Below, in pieces: positions 7,821 through 14,143 of a stretch of 19,544 nucleotides of DNA. The translations under genes were made by a program, and so were the position numbers. The notes beneath the pieces were generated by a model. That model saw nothing but the letters and a program-made list of their open reading frames with translations, was not told where the DNA came from and did not search any database. Source of the stretch: JAABYT01 sp041581935 (GTDB lineage Bacteria > Pseudomonadota > Gammaproteobacteria > HK1); assembly GCA_041581935.1 (NCBI GenBank), contig JBFICP010000030.1, forward strand, positions 1 through 19,544. The letters run 5' to 3'. Positions within the stretch are counted from its first letter, which is position 1. Every line of letters begins with the position of its first letter.

Positions 7821-8690
7821 ATGGCCGCTACTCACGATTCCTACTATCTTCCGAGCCCGAGCCGTTGGCCGATAACCGGCTCCATCGGGCTCTTCACCCT
7901 GCTCGGCGGTTTCGCCATGCTGTTGAACGGCTCGAGTGTCGGCAAGTGGTTCATGATCGCCGGCGCGATCATCGTGCTGCACATGCTGTTCGGCTGGTTC
8001 GGCACGGTCATACGCGAGAGCGAGAGCGGTTCCTACAACGATCAGGTGGACGTATCGTTCCGCTGGGGAATGGGCTGGTTCATCTTCTCCGAGGTCCTGT
8101 TCTTCGCGGCCTTCTTTGGAGCGCTATTCTACATTCGCGTGCTTTCGGTGCCGTGGCTGGGAGGCGAGGGTGCCGGCGGCCTGGCCACGGGACCGGTCCT
8201 GTGGCCCGGATTCGACGCCGTCTGGCCGACCAATGGTCCCCGTGACATCGGCGGCGCCTTCGAAATTATCCCCGCGTTCGGCTTGCCGGCGCTCAATACC
8301 GTGTTGTTGCTCTCCAGCGGCGTCACCGTGACGCTTGCCCACCATGCGTTGAAGCACGAGAATCGCGGCGGGCTGATCGGCTGGCTGTTCGCCACCATTG
8401 CGCTGGGCGTCACGTTCCTCTGCGTTCAGGGCTACGAGTTTTACCACGCCTATGCTGACCTCAATCTGACCCTCGGCTCCGGCGCCTACGGCTCGACCTT
8501 CTTCATGCTCACGGGCTTTCACGGTCTGCACGTGACCATCGGGGCAATCATGCTGAGCGTGATATTCGCCCGTGCGTTGAAGGGTCACTTCACGCCGAAA
8601 CACCATTTCGCGTTCGAAGCGGCCGCTTGGTACTGGCACTTCGTGGACGTGGTCTGGCTGGGCCTGTTCATCTTCGTTTACTGGCTATAG
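7821..8690 (+). CDS. coxC: Cytochrome c oxidase subunit III
   Basis: Structural subunit III of aa3 oxidase; it stabilises the core and supports proton uptake into the D channel. It has 289 residues with seven expected helices. It begins MAATHDSYYLPSPSRWP, as typical subunit III does, and has the conserved FSEVLFFAAFFGALFY stretch with its lipid/proton-path Glu. The C-terminal GFHGLHVTIG and AAWYWHFVDVVWLGLF are family signatures. The strong ribosome site CAGGAAACAG lies just before ATG 7821. It starts 61 bases after ctaG. A gene on the opposite strand follows directly, so readthrough into SURF1 would be antisense to it. Confidence 0.97.
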   Translation: MAATHDSYYLPSPSRWPITGSIGLFTLLGGFAMLLNGSSVGKWFMIAGAIIVLHMLFGWFGTVIRESESGSYNDQVDVSFRWGMGWFIFSEVLFFAAFFGALFYIRVLSVPWLGGEGAGGLATGPVLWPGFDAVWPTNGPRDIGGAFEIIPAFGLPALNTVLLLSSGVTVTLAHHALKHENRGGLIGWLFATIALGVTFLCVQGYEFYHAYADLNLTLGSGAYGSTFFMLTGFHGLHVTIGAIMLSVIFARALKGHFTPKHHFAFEAAAWYWHFVDVVWLGLFIFVYWL

Positions 8691-8732
8691 CGCGACCCCG
8701 CCACTCGAGCGATTTCCCGGGCGCGGTTGCGC

Positions 8733-8942
8733 TCAGGGCCGTATGCCGTGGGGAGCGATCAGTCCCAGTCCCCAGAGCACGAACAGCAGCACGAACAGCG
8801 CAACGGATACCACGATGCGCACGGTCAACGCCTTGAGCGTGCGGTTCGATTGGCCTCTATCCTTGATCAGGAAAAACAGCGCGGAACCCATGCTGGCGAC
8901 GATCCCGATGAATATGGCGATGATGAGGATCTTAGACAGCAT
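8733..8942 (-). CDS. DUF2909 twin transmembrane protein
   Basis: A 69-residue protein with two membrane helices (MLSKILIIAIFIGIVASMGS onward, and IVVSVALFVLLFVLWGLG) joined by a short basic loop (KDRGQSNRTLKALTVR). This matches the DUF2909 twin-transmembrane family, which recurs inside gammaproteobacterial cox clusters between coxC and SURF1. Its function is unknown; the location suggests a link with oxidase assembly. The ATG at 8942 has GGAG six bases upstream on the minus strand. It is the only gene of the cox cluster on the opposite strand and is divergent from SURF1 by 54 bp. Confidence 0.85.
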   Translation of the reverse strand: MLSKILIIAIFIGIVASMGSALFFLIKDRGQSNRTLKALTVRIVVSVALFVLLFVLWGLGLIAPHGIRP

Positions 8943-8970
8943 GCGGGCTCCAACAGCGGCGGGGCGTGCC

Positions 8971-8978
8971 AGTATACT
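8971..8978. promoter_or_regulatory. Palindromic -10-like element AGTATACT
   Basis: AGTATACT is a perfect palindrome, so TATACT, a good -10 match, can be read on either strand in the 54 bp gap between the DUF2909 gene and SURF1. No good -35 box sits 17 bases away on either strand, so a promoter here is only a suggestion. It would explain how SURF1 and later genes are expressed behind an opposing gene. Confidence 0.25.
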
Positions 8979-8996
8979 CGACGCGCCGGGGCGCTG

Positions 8997-9764
8997 ATGC
9001 GTACCCGCGAGCTGCGTATCAACCATTACCGGATCCGGGTGGCCCCGCTGCCCGCCGCGCTTGCTCTGGGCATGCTGGCGGTGTTGCTGTGGGCGGGCTT
9101 CTGGCAGCTCGACCGCGCCGAGGAAAAGCGCCGGATAATCGCCGAGCAGGTCTATCGCGGTGACAAGGGTCCTCTGGTGCTGGAAACGAGTCTGCTACAC
9201 TCGGCCGGGCTCGAGCAGCTGCGCCACCGCCGCGCGCGCGCCGTCGGTCGTTACCGCTCCGACAGGCAGTATCTTCTCGACAATCGCACTCACAACGGCG
9301 TCGCCGGCTACCACGTGCTGACCCCGTTTCGGTTGCACGACGGTAACGTGCAGGTGCTGGTGAATCGCGGCTGGGTGCCGGTCGGGCGCGACCGCCGCCA
9401 GCTTCCGGAGCTCGCCGTCAGCGAGCAGCCACTCGCCGAGGAAGGGCTCATCGTGGCCCCGCCGGCCGCCGGCATCCGCCTCGGAGCCGCCGGCTACGAT
9501 CAGACGGGTTGGCCGCGCGTCGTGCAGCAGGTGGATCTGGCGCGCATGGCGGAACAGCTCGGCGAGCCGCTGCTGCCCTTCGTGCTGCAACTGTCCGCGG
9601 ACTCCGAGCATGGTTACGTGCGCGAGTGGCAGGCTCGTTCGGGGCTCACGCCGGAGCGTCACCAGGGATATGCGGTCCAGTGGTTCGCACTCGCCGTCGC
9701 GCTCGTGGTGCTTTGCATCTGGGTGGCGCTTCGCCCTGCGCGGGAGAACAGCGATGACCGCTGA
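8997..9764 (+). CDS. SURF1 family cytochrome oxidase biogenesis protein
   Basis: Membrane protein that helps insert or retain heme a in subunit I. It has 255 residues with the SURF1 layout: an N-terminal helix (about 16-34), a periplasmic domain and a C-terminal helix (about 228-248). Recognisable motifs are GFWQLDRAEEK (34-44), then NRGWVPVGRDRRQLPE in the middle, and HQGYAVQWFALAV at the second helix. ATG 8997 has no strong ribosome site but is the only start that places the first helix correctly. The 3' end overlaps the next gene by 11 bases, so the two are translationally coupled. Confidence 0.93.
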   Translation: MRTRELRINHYRIRVAPLPAALALGMLAVLLWAGFWQLDRAEEKRRIIAEQVYRGDKGPLVLETSLLHSAGLEQLRHRRARAVGRYRSDRQYLLDNRTHNGVAGYHVLTPFRLHDGNVQVLVNRGWVPVGRDRRQLPELAVSEQPLAEEGLIVAPPAAGIRLGAAGYDQTGWPRVVQQVDLARMAEQLGEPLLPFVLQLSADSEHGYVREWQARSGLTPERHQGYAVQWFALAVALVVLCIWVALRPARENSDDR

Positions 9765-10335
9765 ACGGAGCCGCGCGCGAAAGCTGCTCATCGGAACCTT
9801 TTTGCTTTTCTTCGTGCCCATCGTCGCGGCGTGGTTGCTGAACGTGTTCGCCCCGGACTGGCGCCCGTTCGGCACTGTCAATCACGGCACGCTGGTGCAG
9901 CCGGTGCGCCCGGTGAGCGCCGTCGGCCTCGAGGCCCTGGGTGGCGGAACCCTGCGCGACGATTTCCTGCAGGGACGTTGGACCCTGGTGCACGTGCTCA
10001 CGGGGCTGTGCGAGCGTGACTGCATGGAGGCGCTGGCGCGTACCCGCCAGGTGCATCTGGCCCTCGGTGAGGACATGAAGCGCGTCCAGCGGCTCCTGGT
10101 GGTCAGCGACCCGCGGCTGTTGCAGCATGCGGATCCACCGAGCGCGATACCGGTCGCGCTGGCGAGGGATGAGTGGCTCGCGAGCTTCGCGTTCGCCGAC
10201 GGCGGCGAGCGAGCCCTCGCTGTCTACCTGGTCGATCCCCAGGGCTATCTGATGATGCGTTATCCGCAGAGCGTCGAGCAGCCCGACCTGCTCGCGGACC
10301 TCGAGCGCCTGCTGAAGATCTCCAAGATTGGCTGA
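9754..10335 (+). CDS. SCO/thioredoxin-like cox-cluster membrane protein
   Basis: A 193-residue protein with one N-terminal membrane helix (about 11-31) and a periplasmic thioredoxin-like domain. It keeps a CxxxC pair, Cys86 and Cys90 (CERDC), followed by LARTRQVHLALGEDMKRVQR. This resembles the copper motif of SCO proteins and the family found between SURF1 and ctaA in Pseudomonas-type cox clusters. The His that SCO proteins use as third copper ligand, just before the YLxDPxG strand, is not seen here (GGERALAVYLVDPQG). It may handle copper or disulfides for CuA assembly, or may have lost copper binding. It overlaps the SURF1 gene by 11 bases. Confidence 0.8.
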   Translation: MTAERSRARKLLIGTFLLFFVPIVAAWLLNVFAPDWRPFGTVNHGTLVQPVRPVSAVGLEALGGGTLRDDFLQGRWTLVHVLTGLCERDCMEALARTRQVHLALGEDMKRVQRLLVVSDPRLLQHADPPSAIPVALARDEWLASFAFADGGERALAVYLVDPQGYLMMRYPQSVEQPDLLADLERLLKISKIG

Positions 10336-10393
10336 CGCCGAGCTTCGAGCGCGCGGACCGTACCGCGGGTACCTGATGCGCGCCGGTATTGTG

Positions 10394-10439
10394 TATCATA
10401 GGCGCCGCTCGCCGCGGGCTGCCCGCGTCGTCGGCGAGC
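10394..10439 (+). promoter_or_regulatory. Possible ctaB promoter and nested leader hairpin
   Basis: TATCAT (10394-10399) matches five of six -10 positions, but no good -35 is visible. It is followed by a perfect 8 bp inverted repeat, GCTCGCCG (10407-10414) and CGGCGAGC (10432-10439). The loop contains a second inverted repeat, CGGGC-T-GCCCG (10415-10425). A transcript starting near 10406 would begin with this structure, about 30 bases before the ctaB start. A leader control role or a weak terminator for the upstream gene are both possible. Confidence 0.3.
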
Positions 10440-10470
10440 CCAGGGATCTCGGGGGAGAGTAATACCGGCC

Positions 10471-11367
10471 ATGTCGAATCGCGCCATCTCAATGGCACCC
10501 GCTCGCTCTTGGCGCGAGTATCTCGAGCTGTGTAAACCACGGGTGGTCATGCTGCTCGTGTTCACCGCCGTGGTCGGCATGATTCTCGCCTCGCCGGGCT
10601 GGGTGGCCTGGCAGGCCTTGATCTTCGGTAGCCTCGGCATCGGTCTCGGCGCTGCCTCGGGCGCCGTCATCAACCATATTGTCGATCAACGCGCCGATTC
10701 TTTAATGGCGCGCACACGCCGCCGCCCGTTGCCCACCGGGCGTATGGATCAGACCTCGGCACTGGTGTTCTCTGCAATTTTGCTGCTGCTATCCATGCTG
10801 CTGCTGGTGTCCCTGGTCAACACCTTGACGGCGGTGCTGACCTTCGCTGCCATGGTCGGCTACTCGGTCGTCTACACCATCTTTCTGAAGCGCGCGACGC
10901 CGCAGAACATCGTCATCGGCGGCGCGGCCGGCGCCATGCCACCGGTACTCGGTTGGACGGCTGTCACCGGAACCCTCGACCCACAGTCGCTCCTGCTGTT
11001 TTTAATCATTTTCGCTTGGACGCCGCCGCACTTCTGGGCGCTCGCCATTCATCGCTGCAACGATTACGCGCGCGCCAATGTTCCCATGTTGCCGGTCACC
11101 CACGGCGTCGCGTACACGCGTCTTCAGATCCTGCTCTACACGGTGTTGCTCGTGCTGGTCAGTGTGTTGCCTTTCGTAACGCATATGAGCGGCTTACTGT
11201 ATCTGGTGGCGGCGCTCGTCTTTGGTGGAGTATTCCTTTACTACGCCATCAATCTCTACCGCGGGCATGACGACGGCTTGCCCCTGCGAACCTTCTTGTA
11301 TTCAATCTACTACCTGATGGGACTATTCAGCGCACTGCTCCTGGATCACTATCTGCTGCTTTGGTAG
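10471..11367 (+). CDS. ctaB: Protoheme IX farnesyltransferase (heme O synthase)
   Basis: UbiA-type membrane prenyltransferase (CtaB/CyoE) that adds a farnesyl group to heme b to give heme O, the precursor of heme A. It has 298 residues and about nine helices. The first Asp-rich motif NHIVDQRADSLMARTRRRPL (Asn68, Asp72, Asp76) and the second conserved loop with DYARANVPMLPVTHG are intact, as is AWTPPHFWALAI. ATG 10471 fits the family start; the nearest purine-rich stretch (GGGGGAGAG) is about 12 bases upstream, so initiation may be modest. It is last in the cox cluster. ctaA normally precedes it and is absent here. Confidence 0.96.
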   Translation: MSNRAISMAPARSWREYLELCKPRVVMLLVFTAVVGMILASPGWVAWQALIFGSLGIGLGAASGAVINHIVDQRADSLMARTRRRPLPTGRMDQTSALVFSAILLLLSMLLLVSLVNTLTAVLTFAAMVGYSVVYTIFLKRATPQNIVIGGAAGAMPPVLGWTAVTGTLDPQSLLLFLIIFAWTPPHFWALAIHRCNDYARANVPMLPVTHGVAYTRLQILLYTVLLVLVSVLPFVTHMSGLLYLVAALVFGGVFLYYAINLYRGHDDGLPLRTFLYSIYYLMGLFSALLLDHYLLLW

Positions 11368-11374
11368 TGCCTGC

Positions 11375-11406
11375 CGTGTTCCTCGCGATCCCCCGCGGGT
11401 AACACG
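11375..11406 (+). terminator. Hairpin after ctaB
   Basis: A 13 bp stem, 11375-11387 paired with 11394-11406, with one mismatch, one G-U pair and a six-base loop (ATCCCC), begins eight bases after the ctaB stop. No T-run follows on the plus strand, so it may rely on Rho or serve as mRNA 3' protection. It sits back to back with the rpoH terminator. Confidence 0.45.
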
Positions 11407-11416
11407 AATCGCCAAC

Positions 11417-11453
11417 ACAAAAAAAACGCCCCGCCCGAACCGAGCGGAGCGTT
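11417..11453 (-). terminator. Intrinsic terminator of rpoH
   Basis: Read on the minus strand, a 10 bp stem (AACGCTCCGC paired with GCGGGGCGTT, one G-U pair; plus-strand arms 11425-11434 and 11444-11453) with a nine-base loop is followed by eight Ts (11419-11426). It begins 12 bases after the rpoH stop. This is a standard Rho-independent terminator. Confidence 0.9.
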
Positions 11454-11465
11454 CTCTGCGGTTGC

Positions 11466-12317
11466 TTATTCGGCGAGCGCGGTCTTGAGTTTCTTCATGG
11501 CGTTCTTCTCGAGCTGGCGCACGCGTTCGGCGGAGATGCCATAAAGGTCCCCCAGCTCCTGCAGCGTCGCCTTGTCTTCCTCGAGCCATCGCCTCTTGAG
11601 GATGTCGCAACTGCGGGCATCGAGATCCTCGAGGGCCTCGTGGAGGCGCTGCTCGCTGTGCGCTTCCCAATCCTCGGCCTCCACCTGGGCCGCCGGCTCG
11701 AAGCGCAGGTCCTGGAGGTACCCGGCCGGAGCGAAACGATCGCCATCGCCGTCGACGTCGGTCTGTGCGTCGAAGGCCGCGTCATGGGCGCTCAAGCGTT
11801 TCTCCATCTCGAGAACCACGTCGGGGCTGACGCCGAGGTCGTCGGCGACCGAATCGACCTCCTCACGGTTGAGCCAGCCAAGGCGTTTCTTGGCGCCGCG
11901 CAGGTTGAAGAACAGCTTGCGCTGGGCCTTGGTGGTCGCCACCTTGACGATGCGCCAGTTGCGCAGGATGTACTCGTGAATCTCTGCCCTTATCCAGTGA
12001 ACGGCAAAGGACACGAGGCGTACGCCCACGCTCGGGTCGAAGCGCTTGACGGCCTTCATGAGGCCGATGTTGCCTTCCTGAATGAGGTCGGCTTCCTGCA
12101 ATCCGTAGCCGGAATATCCCCGTGCAATGCGCACCACGAAACGCAGATGAGACGTCACCAGCCTCCAGGCGGCATCCAGATCCTGGGTCGCCCGATAGCG
12201 TTCAGCGAGCTCCTTTTCCTCGGCCGCACTCAGTATCGGCACGCTGTTGACCGCCTGGCGGTAGGCCGCCAGGTTGCCGGTCGGCAGGGCCAGCTTGAGT
12301 TCCAATGCGTTGCTCAT
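11466..12317 (-). CDS. rpoH: RNA polymerase sigma-32 factor RpoH
   Basis: Heat-shock sigma factor. It has 283 residues with regions 2 to 4 in order: ADLIQEGNIGLMKAVKRFDP (region 2), a conserved RpoH box QRKLFFNLR (132-140), which RpoD and RpoS lack, and a C-terminal helix-turn-helix ending GISAERVRQLEKNAMKKLK (region 4.2). The ATG at 12317 has GAGGGG about seven bases upstream. It stands downstream of ftsX on the same strand, as in most gammaproteobacteria, with a 162 bp gap that holds direct repeats, so it probably has its own promoter. An intrinsic terminator follows. Confidence 0.97.
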   Translation of the reverse strand: MSNALELKLALPTGNLAAYRQAVNSVPILSAAEEKELAERYRATQDLDAAWRLVTSHLRFVVRIARGYSGYGLQEADLIQEGNIGLMKAVKRFDPSVGVRLVSFAVHWIRAEIHEYILRNWRIVKVATTKAQRKLFFNLRGAKKRLGWLNREEVDSVADDLGVSPDVVLEMEKRLSAHDAAFDAQTDVDGDGDRFAPAGYLQDLRFEPAAQVEAEDWEAHSEQRLHEALEDLDARSCDILKRRWLEEDKATLQELGDLYGISAERVRQLEKNAMKKLKTALAE

Positions 12318-12358
12318 GACATCCCCTCGAGATAGAAACGTAGTTTAGCAGTCACATC

Positions 12359-12412
12359 CTTAGAGTGCTAGATAGGGTCGAAGTTCAATTATCTTAGAGA
12401 CTTAGGGTCGAA
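12359..12412 (-). repeat. Two-copy direct repeat in the rpoH leader
   Basis: On the plus strand CTTAGAG (12359-12365 and 12393-12399) is followed in each copy by TAGGGTCGAA (12373-12382 and 12403-12412). The first elements are 34 bases apart and the second 30, about three helical turns. The repeats lie 42-95 bases upstream of the rpoH start. They look like a pair of protein-binding sites or a small duplication. I could not place a convincing sigma-70 or sigma-32 promoter relative to them. Confidence 0.6.
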
Positions 12413-12467
12413 AACACGGGTTCCCGGCGTGCCGTCCGCGAATCCGTCCGCGCCCGCCGGGCACGCC
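12411..12467 (-). terminator. Possible ftsX terminator hairpin
   Basis: GGCGTGCC (12426-12433) and GGCACGCC (12460-12467) form a perfect 8 bp stem with a 26-base loop, starting 13 bases after the ftsX stop. A TTTT on the minus strand (12411-12414) follows about 12 bases later. The long loop and distant T-run make it a weak candidate. The loop carries two copies of CCGTCCGCG (12432-12440 and 12444-12452). Confidence 0.3.
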
Positions 12468-12479
12468 TCCCGGCGACGC

Positions 12480-13454
12480 TCAGGTAGGCTCGATGGCGGC
12501 CAGATGGCGCCCCACCGATAGCCACGAGCCGAGCAGCCCGAGCAGCGCGCCCCCACCCAGCACAACCATGCTCGCCCGCAACCCCAGTCCCTGCAGCCGG
12601 TACTCGCCGGAATAGAGCAGCGTGAGGCGTTCCACCGGTTCGCCGAGCAGCAGAAAGCCGATCCAGACCAGCAGCCACGCAACCAAACCGCCCATAGCCC
12701 CGTAGAGCAGTCCGCTGTAGAGGAACGGTCGCCGTATGAAAGCATCGGTCGCGCCGAACAGCTTGGCGATTTCAATTTCCTGGCGCCGATTTTCGATGCC
12801 CAGGCGCATGGTGTTTCCGACCACCAGCAGCACACCGGCGGCCAGCAGGGCCGTCAGCACCAGCACGCCGCGCTCGACGATACGCAGAATGGCGAATAAG
12901 CGTTTCAGCCACGCCAGGTCGAGCTGGGCCACGTCCACCTCCGGCAGCGCCCCCAGGCGTTCGACCAGCTGCTCCACCGACGCCGTGTCCGTGACGCCGA
13001 TGCGGGGCTCCACTACCAGCACCGCCGGCAGCGGGTTGTCGTCGGAAAACGCCTCCATGACTTCGGCAAAGCCCGACAAGGCGCGAAACTCCTGGAGCGC
13101 CTGAGCGCGCGTGATGATCCGCACCGCTTCCACGTCCGGCCACTTCTCCAGCCTGTCCGCCATGGCGCGCGCCTGCCGGTCGTCGAGGTCCAGCTTCAGG
13201 AACACGGAAACCTGGCTGCTGGCATCCCAGCCGCGTGTGGCCTCCCGGACATTGTCGAGCACCACGTAGAGTCCCGCCGGCAGCGCCAACGCCACGCCAA
13301 TGACGGCGGCGGTCAGGAAGGTGGCCAAGGGCGCCCGCGCGAGCAGCCCGAGCGTGTAAAAAAAAGTCTGGAGATGCCGGATGAACCAGGCTCGAAGTCT
13401 CCTTACCCCGCCCGCCGAGAGCGCCATCTTCGCGGGCTTCGGCACGCTCACCAT
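12480..13454 (-). CDS. ftsX: Cell division protein FtsX
   Basis: Membrane partner of FtsE; the FtsEX complex links the divisome to periplasmic cell-wall amidase activators such as EnvC. It has 324 residues with a basic cytoplasmic N-terminus, a first helix (about 43-65, LATFLTAAVIGVALALPAG), a periplasmic domain with the conserved DDNPLPAVLVV, and three C-terminal helices. The conserved cytoplasmic loop NRRQEIEIAKLFGATDAFIR is present. The start codon overlaps the ftsE stop (TGATG), so the two are translationally coupled. The ATG at 13454 is the first start; a Met ten residues in is also possible. Confidence 0.96.
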   Translation of the reverse strand: MVSVPKPAKMALSAGGVRRLRAWFIRHLQTFFYTLGLLARAPLATFLTAAVIGVALALPAGLYVVLDNVREATRGWDASSQVSVFLKLDLDDRQARAMADRLEKWPDVEAVRIITRAQALQEFRALSGFAEVMEAFSDDNPLPAVLVVEPRIGVTDTASVEQLVERLGALPEVDVAQLDLAWLKRLFAILRIVERGVLVLTALLAAGVLLVVGNTMRLGIENRRQEIEIAKLFGATDAFIRRPFLYSGLLYGAMGGLVAWLLVWIGFLLLGEPVERLTLLYSGEYRLQGLGLRASMVVLGGGALLGLLGSWLSVGRHLAAIEPT

Positions 13455-14125
13455 CAGTGCGCGTTTCCGACGTCGTGCACGAAAGAGCCGTCCTTCAAAG
13501 TGAGAATGTCGTAGTCCATTTCCGCAATCAGGGAGACGTCGTGGGTGGCGATGAGCACCGTCACGCCGACCTGGTTGAAGCTCTCGAAGAGCCTCATGAT
13601 TTCCCGGCTGAGCTCCGGGTCGAGATTCCCCGTCGGCTCGTCGGCGAGCAGGATGCGCGGGCGGTGGACCACCGCCCGCGCGATGCCGACACGTTGCTGC
13701 TCTCCGCCCGATAGCGTGACCGGAAACGCCCGCGCCTTGGCGAGCAGGCCCACCTTGTCCAACGCCGCGCGCACGCGCCGACCAACCTCCGCGTGGGAAT
13801 GGCCTGCGATCACCAGTGGCAACGCCACGTTATCGAACACGGTGCGATCGAGGAGCAAACGGTGGTTCTGGAAAACCACGCCGATATTGCGGCGAAAATA
13901 CGGAATGCGGCGCCGACTCAAGCGGTTCAGGTTGTGCCCGCCCACCAGCACCTGGCCGCGCGTGCAGCGCTCGAGCAGCGTCGTCAGCCTGAGCAGTGTG
14001 CTCTTTCCGGCGCCCGAATGCCCGGTGAGAAACGCCATGGCGCCGCTCTCGATGCGCAGACTGACGTCGCGCAGCGCCTCGTGGCCGTTGGGATAGCGCT
14101 TGGTGACTTCATGAAACTCGATCAT
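13454..14125 (-). CDS. ftsE: Cell division ATP-binding protein FtsE
   Basis: ATPase of the FtsEX ABC-type complex, acting at the inner face of the septum. It has 223 residues. Walker A GHSGAGKS (35-42), signature LSGGEQQR, Walker B ILLADEP and switch ATHD are all intact, and the opening MIEFHEVTKRYPNG is the family start. The ATG at 14125 is chosen on homology; an in-frame TTG three codons earlier (14134) has a better-placed AAGG ribosome site, so the protein could be 226 residues. It lies 18 bases after ftsY and overlaps ftsX by one base. Confidence 0.96.
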   Translation of the reverse strand: MIEFHEVTKRYPNGHEALRDVSLRIESGAMAFLTGHSGAGKSTLLRLTTLLERCTRGQVLVGGHNLNRLSRRRIPYFRRNIGVVFQNHRLLLDRTVFDNVALPLVIAGHSHAEVGRRVRAALDKVGLLAKARAFPVTLSGGEQQRVGIARAVVHRPRILLADEPTGNLDPELSREIMRLFESFNQVGVTVLIATHDVSLIAEMDYDILTLKDGSFVHDVGNAH

Positions 14126-14143
14126 TGCGTCCAATGTCCGCCT

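Noticed and set aside
12318..12400. A sigma-32 type promoter for rpoH (CCCTATCT with an upstream TTGAAC)
   Set aside because: The two boxes are only about five bases apart, far below the 13-15 bases expected.
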